From the NCBI GenBank assembly GCA_002709235.1, contig PAQI01000005.1, positions 168,897 through 232,896 on the forward strand: DNA of 64,000 bases. Direction: 5' to 3'. This DNA comes from Hirschia sp. GTDB taxonomy: Bacteria; Pseudomonadota; Alphaproteobacteria; Caulobacterales; Hyphomonadaceae. The number at the start of each line of letters is the position of its first letter. The stretch's first letter is position 1. Both the position numbers and the translations under genes were made by a program. The notes beneath the pieces are model-generated. The model did no database searches and was not told where the DNA came from. It saw only the letters and a program-made list of their open reading frames with translations. Shown piece after piece: positions 36,938 through 49,969 of this stretch.

Positions 36938-38230
36938 ATGTCTTCGCTGACCAGTCGAAGAATTTTACGCGACCGAATGTCTGGTCGAAGCCCGCTGGTG
37001 GCGGCATTAGATATTGGATCGTCCAAGATCGCGTGCCTGATTGCACGGCGTACCGACATGGAGAACGGTCAGGTTCGCGTCTGTGGTGCAGGACATCAAT
37101 CTTCCAAAGGCGTCAGGCGTGGCGCAGTGGTCGATATGGGCGCGCTGGAGCGTTCGATCAGGCTGGCTGTCGAGCAGGCTGAACGTGCTGCTGAAGCGCG
37201 CGTGACGGATGTGATTGTCGGTGTCTCTGGTCCCGATATTGAAAGCGAGATCATCACTGCCGATGTGCCAGTGGTAGGCCGTGAAATCACGCCTTACATG
37301 ATGCGCGATGCGATGTCGGCGGCTGTCGAGGGATTTTCTCGTCCCGGCCGCGAATTACTGCATGCCACCACGCTGGGCTTTGCCGTTGATGGATCACCCG
37401 GTGTCAAGGATCCGGTCGGCATGATCGCCAATACGCTGACGGCGCGATGCCTGGCGGTATCCGGTCCTGAAGTGTCGATGCGCAATATCGCTCAATGTGT
37501 GTCGCGTGCTCACCTGAACCCTGTGGCCATGGTGGCAGCGCCCTATGCGTCCGGCCTGGCTGTTCTTGTCGAGGATGAGCTGGAGCAGGGGGCGACGGTG
37601 ATCGACATGGGCGGCGGTGTGACCAGCCTTGCCTGCTTTTACGAGAACACATTGATTCATCAGGACTATCTTCTGGTTGGCGGTAGTCGGGCGAGTTCTG
37701 ACCTGGCGCAGGGGCTGGGCTCGACCTTTGCCGCGGCGGAACGATTGAAAACGCTCTATGGTGCAGTGACACTGACGGATATTGCCGGGTTTGACATGGT
37801 GGATGCACCACGCCTGGGAGAAGATGGACGTCTTGAGGCCTCTCAGGCATCACGTTCCGAAATTGCTGCCATGCTGCGTCCGCGCGTCGAGGAAATCCTT
37901 GAATTGCTGGAACTGCGCCTGTCGCGGGCATCTGCACGTGGCCGGCCTCTGCCCAGACGCATTGTGTTGACGGGTGGTGCCTGTCAGTTGCCGGGCACAC
38001 GTGAAGTCGCCGAAGCCGTGTTCAGGGCACCCGTGCGGATGGCGCGCCCAACGCGGATCTCCGGCATGGGCGAAGCCTTTGAAACGCCCGCTTTCGCGAC
38101 TGCTGCAGGGCTGCTCAAATGGGATATGGCCGGAGCGACCGGTGCGGTGAGCAGCTCGTTCTCGCTGAAGCCCAGTGAGCCGGTGAGCATGTTCAGTCGC
38201 GCGGCGAGCTGGATCCGCGAATATTTCTAG
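36938..38230 (+). CDS. ftsA: Cell division protein FtsA
   Basis: Actin-like ATPase that fixes FtsZ filaments to the membrane. The 430-aa protein has ALDIGSSKIACLIARR at residues 23-38 (phosphate-1), SHS2 1C domain with DVIVGVSGPDIESE, the second phosphate motif VIDMGGGVTSLA, and IVLTGGACQLPG (adenosine). The C-terminal helix SWIREYF is the amphipathic membrane tether. Position between ftsQ and ftsZ is the standard order. ftsZ begins 171 bases further on, with its own AT-rich upstream region. Confidence 0.97.
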   Translation: MSSLTSRRILRDRMSGRSPLVAALDIGSSKIACLIARRTDMENGQVRVCGAGHQSSKGVRRGAVVDMGALERSIRLAVEQAERAAEARVTDVIVGVSGPDIESEIITADVPVVGREITPYMMRDAMSAAVEGFSRPGRELLHATTLGFAVDGSPGVKDPVGMIANTLTARCLAVSGPEVSMRNIAQCVSRAHLNPVAMVAAPYASGLAVLVEDELEQGATVIDMGGGVTSLACFYENTLIHQDYLLVGGSRASSDLAQGLGSTFAAAERLKTLYGAVTLTDIAGFDMVDAPRLGEDGRLEASQASRSEIAAMLRPRVEEILELLELRLSRASARGRPLPRRIVLTGGACQLPGTREVAEAVFRAPVRMARPTRISGMGEAFETPAFATAAGLLKWDMAGATGAVSSSFSLKPSEPVSMFSRAASWIREYF

Positions 38231-38401
38231 CCAAAATTTAATTTCTCCGCATTGGTGAACAGGGATGCAATTCCTTCTGGTTAATTGCTAACTTTACACT
38301 AATCATTAACCGCCGCTTAGCTTTCGGCGCGCAGGGTGGGGCCCAAATCCACATTTTGTGGATGGCAGGCGGATGCTGGCAGAAATTTCAGAGGTGTGAC
38401 C

Positions 38402-39922
38402 ATGGTGGTCGAATTGAAACCCCGCATTGTGGTGTTTGGCGTCGGTGGCGCAGGCGGCAATGCTGTCAACAACATGATCGAATCCCAGCTTCAGGGCGTC
38501 GACTTCATCGTTGCGAACACGGATAGCCAGGCGCTGCTGCATACCAAGGCAGATTCCCAGATTCAGCTCGGGGCGACCGTCACTGAGGGGCTGGGCGCAG
38601 GCGCGCAGCCTTCGGTTGGGGCAGCTTCCGCAGAAGAATCCATAGACGAGATCAACCAGGCGCTGGAAGGCGCGCACATGGTGTTCATCGCGGCCGGAAT
38701 GGGCGGCGGAACAGGCACAGGCGCGGCACCAGTGATTGCCCGCGCAGCCCGCGACAAGGGCATTCTGACCGTAGGCGTCGTCACCAAGCCGTTCGACTTT
38801 GAAGGTCGTCGCCGCATGAACATTGCCGATGGTGGTGTGACCGAGCTGCGCGATGTCGTCGATACACTGATCATCATTCCGAACCAGAACCTGTTTCGCA
38901 TTGCCAATGCGCAGACCACGCTGGCCGATGCATTCGGCCTGGCCGATGACGTGCTGCATGCCGGTGTGCGCGGTATCACCGACCTCATGGTCATGCCTGG
39001 CCTGATCAATCTGGATTTTGCGGATGTGAAAACCGTGATGAAGGAAATGGGCGCAGCCATGATGGGCACCGGCGAAGGCGAGGGCGAAGATCGCGCGCGC
39101 AAGGCTGCCGAAGCTGCTATCAACAATCCGCTGCTGGATGATATCTCGATGAAGGGCGCACGCGGCGTACTCATCAACATCACCGGCGGTGGTGACATGA
39201 CCCTTTATGAAGTGGATGAGGCTGCAAACCTGATCCGCGAGGAAGTCGACCCTGACGCACAGATCATTCTTGGTTCTGCCTTCAATGCGAATATGGAAGG
39301 CAAGATCCGCGTGTCCGTCGTGGCAACCGGCATTAAGGCCAGCGCATATGCAAACAATGACGGGCACAAGCCTGTGGTTGCGGCACCGGTTACGGACGAG
39401 TCCGACAATTCCGATTCAAACCTGGGATGGACCGAACCTGCTGAACAGGACCAGTCCGAGCCACAGGCACATGCCGAAAATGAAGCCCAACCGGCAGATG
39501 CACAGGCATCCGACGAGATGGCTGAAGATCCTTCCTCGGTCATCGTGACCGGACAGGCTGCACCTGAAGGTGTGGATGCGCGCAGAGAGGGTGACAATTT
39601 GATGCCGCAACGCCCTGTGATCAATCCGCGTCCGGCTGTCAGCGAAGAGTTGGAATCAGCGGATGACGATGGCTATGCGGCCGCATCGTCCGAGGGCATG
39701 TCCGACACCGGCGCTGATCAGGGGGCTCCGATCTTTCGTCCTGAGCCCGAACCGATCTCGCCACCACCACAAGAGACTGAAAAGAACGGCTTTTCCGGTC
39801 TCTTTGGATGGCGTCGCAACAAGGAAGGTGCGGGCGAATCTGCTTCACCTGCTGCTTCGGGTGATGTCAGCGAAGATGACCTTGAGATTCCTGCATTTTT
39901 GCGCAGATCAGCCAATAACTGA
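38402..39922 (+). CDS. ftsZ: Cell division GTPase FtsZ
   Basis: Tubulin-like GTPase forming the Z ring. The 506-aa protein starts at ATG 38402 (AGAGGTG upstream; a frame opening at 38336 adds 22 unlikely residues). The globular domain (about 1-320) has [26 protein letters not shown] (tubulin signature), and [17 protein letters not shown]. The linker (about 325-485) is long, acidic and disordered, longer than the E. coli form but typical of alphaproteobacteria. The C-terminal [11 protein letters not shown] peptide binds FtsA and others. A strong terminator follows; lpxC begins later with its own upstream region. Confidence 0.98.
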   Translation: MVVELKPRIVVFGVGGAGGNAVNNMIESQLQGVDFIVANTDSQALLHTKADSQIQLGATVTEGLGAGAQPSVGAASAEESIDEINQALEGAHMVFIAAGMGGGTGTGAAPVIARAARDKGILTVGVVTKPFDFEGRRRMNIADGGVTELRDVVDTLIIIPNQNLFRIANAQTTLADAFGLADDVLHAGVRGITDLMVMPGLINLDFADVKTVMKEMGAAMMGTGEGEGEDRARKAAEAAINNPLLDDISMKGARGVLINITGGGDMTLYEVDEAANLIREEVDPDAQIILGSAFNANMEGKIRVSVVATGIKASAYANNDGHKPVVAAPVTDESDNSDSNLGWTEPAEQDQSEPQAHAENEAQPADAQASDEMAEDPSSVIVTGQAAPEGVDARREGDNLMPQRPVINPRPAVSEELESADDDGYAAASSEGMSDTGADQGAPIFRPEPEPISPPPQETEKNGFSGLFGWRRNKEGAGESASPAASGDVSEDDLEIPAFLRRSANN

Positions 39923-39984
39923 TCATGCAGTGCCCTATGGCTGGGCCTACCGATCTTTCATATTGGTTAATTGAAACAATTCAG

Positions 39985-40027
39985 AACCCTGTAATATATT
40001 GATATTGCAGGGTTTTATTGTTTTTGA
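39985..40027 (+). terminator. Intrinsic terminator after ftsZ
   Basis: 13-base arms (39985-39997 and 40002-40014, left arm AACCCTGTAATAT, one G-T pair) then TTATTGTTTTT. Confidence 0.87.
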
Positions 40028-40177
40028 GGCTGTGATTGCAACATCCCGAAACATTCATTCATTTGAGAGTTATGCCCTGCGGCCCTTTATTGGGTTTCAA
40101 GAGCAGGCCTCACCGCGCGCAGACTGACTGTGTTCAACGGGGCCGCCCTGAAAGTTCCTAAGCGGGTTTGTAAGCGT

Positions 40178-41119
40178 ATGACATATCAGACGACTCTTTC
40201 CGGTCCGGCCCTTTGCGCCGGTGTTGGTCTCCACACGGGAGAGCGTGCGCGCCTTGCTTTCAAACCTGCCGAAGCCAATACCGGAATCGTCTTCGTCCGC
40301 ACGGATGTTTCCAGCGCAGAGCGTGTCATCATTGCTGATGGTCGCCATGTGACCACGACCCAGCTGGGCACGACATTGGCCAATGAAGATGGCGTGTCAG
40401 TGTCGACTGTCGAGCATCTGGTTGCCGCCTGTGCCGGCGTGGGTCTGGACAATGTGATTGTCGAGATCGATGGACCTGAAGTGCCGATCATGGATGGCTC
40501 ATCAACGCTTTATTGCCAGCTGCTCATGCAGGCAGGCTTGCGCCAATTGCCAGCATTGCGCCGCCGTATCCGCATTCTCAAGCCGGTTGAAGTGCGTGAT
40601 GGCGGCAAATATGCGCGGCTGGTACCGTCTGAAGTTGCGGGCGGACCGATGGAAATGCGCATTCGCATTGATTTTCCCAGCGCAGCAATCGGTGAACAGG
40701 TGTGCCGCTTCACGCTGTCGCCCGGCGCATTCTCCGAAAGCCTGGCCTTTGCGCGCACATTCGGCTTTGCCAATGATGTGGAAAAGTTGCAAGCCATGGG
40801 TCTGGCGCGGGGTGGGTCGATGGAAAATGCCATCGTTCTGGACGGTGACAACATTCTGAACCCTGAAGGCCTGCGTGCGGATGATGAATTTGTGCGCCAC
40901 AAGATGCTGGATGCCGTAGGCGATCTTCACCTTGCCGGTGCCTTTATCGAAGGCATCTTTGAGGCTGACCAGCCCGGACATGCGATCAATAACCGCCTCG
41001 TGCGTGCCTTGTTTGACAATCGCGATGCCTGGGAATGGACTACGGACCGCCCGGCGAGCCAGGTGCGCGCAGCCGCTGCGCGAGTGTCTTCCGGCCCTGT
41101 CGCCAGAGCTCAGATCTAA
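40178..41119 (+). CDS. lpxC: UDP-3-O-acyl-N-acetylglucosamine deacetylase LpxC
   Basis: Zinc deacetylase, committed step of lipid A synthesis. The 313-aa chain has the start YQTTLSGPALCAGVGLHTGE, VSTVEHLVAACAGVGLDN with the first zinc His, GPEVPIMDGSS with the catalytic residues, FARTFGF, and DEFVRHKMLDAVGDLHLAG with the His and Asp ligands. ATG 40178 is chosen because the family starts there, though the ribosome site is weak; the longer frame from 40130 adds 16 residues. It is 256 bases after ftsZ, beyond a terminator, so it has its own promoter. Followed by bamD. Confidence 0.97.
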   Translation: MTYQTTLSGPALCAGVGLHTGERARLAFKPAEANTGIVFVRTDVSSAERVIIADGRHVTTTQLGTTLANEDGVSVSTVEHLVAACAGVGLDNVIVEIDGPEVPIMDGSSTLYCQLLMQAGLRQLPALRRRIRILKPVEVRDGGKYARLVPSEVAGGPMEMRIRIDFPSAAIGEQVCRFTLSPGAFSESLAFARTFGFANDVEKLQAMGLARGGSMENAIVLDGDNILNPEGLRADDEFVRHKMLDAVGDLHLAGAFIEGIFEADQPGHAINNRLVRALFDNRDAWEWTTDRPASQVRAAAARVSSGPVARAQI

Positions 41120-41261
41120 TGATTGCTGGCGCAAGACGCGGCTTTCAGCATTGCGATCACGACCTTTAATCACATTCAGACTGCACCTTGTGCATCGCTG
41201 GCGCTTGGCGCAGGCTCAAGGCTGAGCTAGGAAGATGCTTCCAGCGAGGAGTTTCGAGTAT

Positions 41262-42065
41262 ATGTCGCCCATTCGCACCACCCTTCTTCTTCTGACGCTC
41301 GGCGCGTCATCCCTGTCCCTTGTCGCTTGTGGCGGGAAGGGACGCCAGGAACAGCTGGCCTATGTGGAAAAGCCTGTCGAGCAGATTTATACCGAGGCCA
41401 CACGCAGCCTCGACAAGAAATTGTGGGATCAGGCGGCATTGCAGTTTCAGGAAGTGCAGCGCCAGCATCCGTTCTCCGAATGGGCGCAACGGTCCATGTT
41501 GATGGCCGCCTATGCGCAATATCGTTCGAAGGATTATGCCGAGGCGGTTGCCAGCTCCGAAAGCTATCTGGCGCTTCACCCGGGTGGTGAAGGTGCGGCC
41601 TATGCCTATTACCTGATCGGCATTTCTCATTTCGACCAGATACTCGATGTCGGGCGGGAGCAGTCGCGTTCCGAACTGGCTCTGGCGGCATTGAGTGAAG
41701 TCGTGCGGCGCTATCCGACATCGGAATATGCGCGTGATGCTTCGTTGAAAGTGGACATGGTTCGGGATCAGCTGGCGGGCAAGGAAATGGAGATCGGGCG
41801 GTTTTACCTGCGCCGGTCAAACTATCTTGCAGCGATCAATCGTTTCAAGCGTGTGGTTGATGAGTTCCAGACCACCACCCATGCGCCTGAGGCAATGCAC
41901 CGGCTGGTCGAAGCCTATATTTCCATTGGCCTTTATGGTGAGGCGCAGTCGATCGCGGCTGTGCTGGGGTATAACTATCCCGGCAGCAAATGGTATCAGG
42001 ACAGCTATCGCCTGATGACATCCCGCGATATCCCGATCATGGAATACGCAAGGAACGCCGAATAA
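41262..42065 (+). CDS. bamD: Outer-membrane assembly lipoprotein BamD
   Basis: Essential lipoprotein of the BAM machine that inserts beta-barrel proteins in the outer membrane. The 267-aa protein begins with a signal ending LSLVACGGK, then five TPR-like pairs: ARS-type repeats such as IYTEATRSLDKKLWDQAALQ and a repeat PFSEWAQRSMLMAAYAQY, with YPTSEYARDASLKVDMVRDQLAGKE near the centre (split by its EYARDA and DQLAGKE motifs) and YNYPGSKWYQDSY at the end. ATG 41262 follows GAGGAG. bamD-recN-ligA downstream of lpxC is a common alphaproteobacterial order. Confidence 0.95.
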   Translation: MSPIRTTLLLLTLGASSLSLVACGGKGRQEQLAYVEKPVEQIYTEATRSLDKKLWDQAALQFQEVQRQHPFSEWAQRSMLMAAYAQYRSKDYAEAVASSESYLALHPGGEGAAYAYYLIGISHFDQILDVGREQSRSELALAALSEVVRRYPTSEYARDASLKVDMVRDQLAGKEMEIGRFYLRRSNYLAAINRFKRVVDEFQTTTHAPEAMHRLVEAYISIGLYGEAQSIAAVLGYNYPGSKWYQDSYRLMTSRDIPIMEYARNAE

Positions 42066-42097
42066 ACTCCGCTCTGGTGGAAAATTCAAAATTATAA

Positions 42098-42131
42098 GAA
42101 CATGATGAGAACATATGTTCCCTTCTTGTTC
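42098..42131. promoter_or_regulatory. Paired LexA (SOS) boxes before recN
   Basis: GAAC-N7-GAAC (42098-42112) and GTTC-N7-GTTC (42117-42131) are arranged as mirror images around ATAT. Each matches the alphaproteobacterial LexA consensus GTTC-N7-GTTC. The block lies between bamD and the recN start at 42154, where an operator should be. Confidence 0.8.
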
Positions 42132-42153
42132 TTTATGTGCTATCGCTCTCATC

Positions 42154-43857
42154 ATGTTGATAGCTCTGTCCATACGCGATTTCATCCTCGTCCGGAGCCT
42201 CGATCTCGAGCCCGGAGAGGGATTCACCGCCCTGACCGGGGAAACCGGCGCGGGTAAATCTGTCATTTTGTCGGCCATCGGCGCTGCACTTGGTGCCAAG
42301 ACGGATCGGGCAATGATCCGCAAGGGTGCGATGAGTGCGACCCTGACGGCAGCGTTCGATCTGGCACCGGACCATCCGGCCTGGCAGGCCTGTCGCGAGA
42401 ATGGTCTTGATCTGGACATCGATGAGCCGATCATGTTCCGGCGCGTCATCAAGCGCGCGGGCGCGGCGCGCGGCTGGATCAATGATGCACCGGTGAGTGC
42501 GCGGTTGATGCAGGAAATCGGCGCGCTGGTCATCGATATTCATGGCCAGCATGCCGGGCAGGGCCTGCTGGATCCGGCGCGTCATCGAAAATTGCTCGAC
42601 GCCTATGCGGGCGCTCGGCAGGCATTGGCAGATTGTGGTGCGGCATGGGCTGGCTGGCGTAATGCACGCGAAGCGCGCGCAGCGGTAGAGGGGCGATTGT
42701 CGCGTGCCGAAGCGGAGCGCGCTTTCCTGATGCATGCGGTGGAAGAGCTGGACAGGCTGGACCCGCAACCGGGGGAGGCCGATAGCCTGGCGGCTGAAAG
42801 GCTGGTCCTGCAATCGCATGAAAAGACAGCGCAGGCTGTGTCTGATGTTGTGCGTGGGTTTGAAAAAGGCGGGCCGGAACAGGCATTGTCGTCGGCGGCG
42901 CGCGCATTGGGTCGACTGGCCTCCATGCCGGTCATGGAGAATATGGACCCGGAGGATGGCCTCAAACAGTCACTGACCCTTGCAATGGATGCGATTGAAC
43001 GCGCCCTGATCGAGACCGGTGAGGCAGGTGAGGCGATCCGCAGCCTCTATTCCCAATGTGAGTATACACCTGACAGCCTGGATCAGACCGAAACGCGTCT
43101 TTTTGCGTTGCGCGCGGCGGGGCGAAAATTCGATATTGACCCGGATCAGTTGGCGGCGTTGAGAGATCGGATGCGGATGCAGCTTGATGAGATCGAGCAT
43201 TCCGATCGTGCACTGGCGGATGCGCAAAAAGCGGAAGATCTGGCGCAGGCCGTCTTTCGCAAGGCAGCTGATGTGTTGACCGGCATACGTCAGCAGGCGG
43301 GTGAGCGTCTGGCCTCGGAGGTAGAGGCTGAGCTGGGGCCGCTGAAACTGGGCAAGGCAAAATTTCGTGTCTGCATGGACCGTTTGGCGGATGATCAGCT
43401 TGGCCCCAATGGTCAGGATGCGGCCATGTTCGAGATCTGCACCAATGGCAATGGCGAATTTGGCCCGTTGAACAAGGTTGCTTCCGGCGGTGAAATGGCG
43501 CGGCTGTTTCTGGCATTGCAATTGTCGCTGGCGCAGGCCGGTGAGGTCGATACGCTTGTGTTTGACGAGGTGGATGTCGGTGTGGGCGGTGCGGTGGCGG
43601 CAGCCATTGGTGAGCGGCTGACGAGGCTGGGTGCGGAACGCCAGGTGCTGGCGATCACGCATAGCCCGCAGGTTGCTGCTGCGGCGGATGTGCAATGGCG
43701 TATTGCCAAGGATGAAACCGAAGCAGACGATATGGAGACGCGTATCGACGTGTTGGGCAAGCGCGACCGCAAGGAAGAGATTGCCCGGATGCTGGCTGGT
43801 GCAGAAATCACGCGCGAAGCACGTGCCGCTGCTGGAAAGTTGCTGGCGCGGGTCTAG
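42154..43857 (+). CDS. recN: DNA repair protein RecN
   Basis: SMC-like ATPase acting early in double-strand-break repair. The 567-aa product has the Walker A GETGAGKS near residue 30, IDIHGQHAGQGLLDPARHRKLLDAYAG (QHA and ARH motifs), a central coiled coil, and C-terminal signature VASGGEMARLFLALQLSLAQ with Walker B DTLVFDEVDVGVGG and an ITHSPQVAAAADVQWRI ending. The ATG at 42154 is chosen since an earlier ATG at 42115 lies inside the LexA box pair. ligA follows 21 bases later, and bamD is upstream. SOS induction is implied by the LexA boxes. Confidence 0.96.
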   Translation: MLIALSIRDFILVRSLDLEPGEGFTALTGETGAGKSVILSAIGAALGAKTDRAMIRKGAMSATLTAAFDLAPDHPAWQACRENGLDLDIDEPIMFRRVIKRAGAARGWINDAPVSARLMQEIGALVIDIHGQHAGQGLLDPARHRKLLDAYAGARQALADCGAAWAGWRNAREARAAVEGRLSRAEAERAFLMHAVEELDRLDPQPGEADSLAAERLVLQSHEKTAQAVSDVVRGFEKGGPEQALSSAARALGRLASMPVMENMDPEDGLKQSLTLAMDAIERALIETGEAGEAIRSLYSQCEYTPDSLDQTETRLFALRAAGRKFDIDPDQLAALRDRMRMQLDEIEHSDRALADAQKAEDLAQAVFRKAADVLTGIRQQAGERLASEVEAELGPLKLGKAKFRVCMDRLADDQLGPNGQDAAMFEICTNGNGEFGPLNKVASGGEMARLFLALQLSLAQAGEVDTLVFDEVDVGVGGAVAAAIGERLTRLGAERQVLAITHSPQVAAAADVQWRIAKDETEADDMETRIDVLGKRDRKEEIARMLAGAEITREARAAAGKLLARV

Positions 43858-43872
43858 GGGGCTGGGGTATGA

Positions 43873-48072
<4,200 letters not shown>

Positions 48073-48133
48073 GTGTTTTTTCTTTTCGGCGGCAAGGATG
48101 CCCAATGTCCTGAAAATAGGAAAGGTTTGGCTA

Positions 48134-49060
48134 TCAGCCAAGCGCCATTCGAAGGAAGCCTCGCGTGCGGCGTCTTTGAATGGCCGGCTCTGTCGGCGCT
48201 GTCAGGGGCTTGCGATAGACCAGTGTTGCCCAACGGTTCAGCCTCAGGCGGTCAACCAATACCAGATTGCGACCGGAAAAGGCGGCTTTGACCTGGGGTT
48301 GCTGGTAATCCAGCAGACCGGAGAGGATGACGTGCCCGCCCGGCTTCAGCACGGACAGGATATCGGGTGCGAGGGAAACCAGAGGACGCGCCAGAATGTT
48401 CGCCATGATCAGATCATAAGGTGCGCCACTACGCACTTGCGCCAGTTTTGTGCCATTTGCATGGACCAGTTTCAGCCGACGATCCATGCGATTGTTGTGG
48501 GCATTCTCATGCGCCACGCGGATTGACTGTGCGTCAATGTCTGTGCCGATGGCGGAATGCGCGCCGAGCTTCATCGCAGCAATTGCGAGCACGCCCGAGC
48601 CTGTTCCCAGATCCAGGACCTTTCCGATCCTGCGTTGCCGCGCCAGTTTTGACAGGGCCAGCAGGCAACCCTTGGTGGTGCCGTGATGGCCGGTGCCGAA
48701 TGCAGGGCCAGCTTCAATCCAGATCGGCGTTCGTCCGCCCTCATAGAAGGCAAGTTCATGCGCGCCGGCGACATAGAACCGGCCAGCCTCAACGGCAGGC
48801 AGGCCCTTCAGGCTTTCAGCGACCCAGTCCTTGTCTTCAAGCTTTTCGATATGGGGAGACACGCCCGGTGCCTCTGATGTCATGATCGACAGGCAGGCTT
48901 CCGCATCATCTTCCAGTTCGGCAAAAGCGTCGATACGCCAGACGACATGGGAGACTTCTTCGGTGGAGACGGCTCCGGCCGGTGAAGGGTCCATCATGTG
49001 CAGCAGATCGGAAAGGCGATCTGCCGTGGCACGGTCTGTCTGTGCGCTGACCTTGTACAT
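48134..49060 (-). CDS. prmA: Ribosomal protein L11 methyltransferase PrmA
   Basis: SAM-dependent enzyme that trimethylates ribosomal protein L11. The 308-aa chain has the N-terminal substrate arm (to about 120), then PAFGTGHHGTTKGCLLAL, the SAM motif VLDLGTGSGVLAIAAMKLGA, TDIDAQSIRVAHENAHNN and the catalytic loop DLIMANILARPLVSLAPDIL; this set is diagnostic for PrmA. Its 3' end is next to the aminopeptidase on the same strand, at most 61 bases apart; if the TTG start of pepP is used they overlap. The C-terminal basic tail (RRRTRGFLRMALG) is somewhat extended. Confidence 0.95.
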   Translation of the reverse strand: MYKVSAQTDRATADRLSDLLHMMDPSPAGAVSTEEVSHVVWRIDAFAELEDDAEACLSIMTSEAPGVSPHIEKLEDKDWVAESLKGLPAVEAGRFYVAGAHELAFYEGGRTPIWIEAGPAFGTGHHGTTKGCLLALSKLARQRRIGKVLDLGTGSGVLAIAAMKLGAHSAIGTDIDAQSIRVAHENAHNNRMDRRLKLVHANGTKLAQVRSGAPYDLIMANILARPLVSLAPDILSVLKPGGHVILSGLLDYQQPQVKAAFSGRNLVLVDRLRLNRWATLVYRKPLTAPTEPAIQRRRTRGFLRMALG

Positions 49061-49257
49061 GTCTGAAAACGGGCCCCTGAAATATCTGGATTGGTGCTTT
49101 GGCGAGGGACACTAATGTGCAGATTGACATGTGGAAAGCAGCTTATGGAGCTGCGTGACATGGAATATTGAGAGAAGCGATGTTTTTACACGGAAAATCG
49201 TCTCGACTGACCGTGAATGTGGCTATCTGACAGCAAAAGGGCTTTGTGTGGATCCGC

Positions 49258-49437
49258 TCAGTCGTCGTCGCGTTTCTTGTTGTCGAGGTCCTTGTCGGCC
49301 TTTTCCTTGGTCGTCTTGTTGAGCGTTTTTTCGTCCTTGGTCTGACCATGCAGGACACGGTTCACTTCCGCAGCTTCACGCGCAGCCTTGCGCGCTTTTT
49401 GTTTGCGAAACGTGTTCAGATTGACGACTTCGCCCAT
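49258..49437 (-). CDS. DUF4169-family small protein
   Basis: A 59-aa highly charged protein with no membrane or signal segment. The opening GEVVNLNTFRKQKARKAA followed by ENRVLHG-type residues (EVNRVLHGQTKDEK) fits DUF4169, a small alphaproteobacterial family of unknown function. The ATG at 49437 is chosen at the conserved start; the longer frame to 49458 adds seven residues. About 200 bases upstream of prmA on the same strand. The C-terminus is a mixture of Lys and Asp (KKRDDD). Confidence 0.8.
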   Translation of the reverse strand: MGEVVNLNTFRKQKARKAAREAAEVNRVLHGQTKDEKTLNKTTKEKADKDLDNKKRDDD

Positions 49438-49603
49438 GCTTCGCTCCTCGTTCTCCATTTACTATAGTCATGCAGCCTGCCCCGAGAGGCAAGAGGGTTT
49501 CATCGGATTTTGAACAATGTCAGGTTGAAATTTGAATTCACGCGGGCCTCAGGGCGCTGTAAAGCGGCCTGATAATGATATCAATCGCCTGAACTTTTGC
49601 CAA

Positions 49604-49897
49604 TCAGCCCTGCTCGTCGCGCCAACGTTCCATTGACGACGAGATCGCGAAAGTCTCGCGATATTTCGGACTGTCGGAAGGGCGAGGAGGCTTTGCGGTG
49701 GTCAGTTGCATGATTTCCGCAAGCTTGTTGTGTGCAGCCCCGGACTGACCTGCCCCGATATAGGCGTGCAGCTCGACCAACGCGTCAGACAGCGTGTCAT
49801 GCGCGCGAATGACGAAATATGGCTCATCATCAGGCAGGTCCGGGTAACAATCGAATTTGGAAGGGTTGGCCTTGGAGCCCAATGGCGCGTCAGTCAT
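49604..49897 (-). CDS. Small hypothetical protein
   Basis: A 97-aa soluble protein that I do not recognise. A proline-rich start (APLGSKANPSKFDCYPDLP) is followed by a strand and a helix with DTLSDALVELHAYIGAGQSG, then a charged tail SMERWRDEQG. ATG 49897 follows AAGGGACAT at moderate distance. The frame is on the same strand as the acyl-CoA dehydrogenase gene end, which begins farther right; codon pattern fits a coding frame. No function can be given. Confidence 0.68.
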   Translation of the reverse strand: MTDAPLGSKANPSKFDCYPDLPDDEPYFVIRAHDTLSDALVELHAYIGAGQSGAAHNKLAEIMQLTTAKPPRPSDSPKYRETFAISSSMERWRDEQG

Positions 49898-49969
49898 ACG
49901 GATATGTCCCTTGAATGAATGCGAATCTGCGCGCAGCATAATCACGTTCTGACCTGTGTGACAGGGTGA

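Noticed and set aside
38236..38325. CtrA boxes (TTAA-N7-TTAA) before ftsZ
   Set aside because: Several TTAA half-sites are present but none at the correct 7-base spacing.
38306..39367. Open frame of 353 codons antisense to ftsZ
   Set aside because: Shadow of ftsZ coding sequence; no ribosome site or domain.
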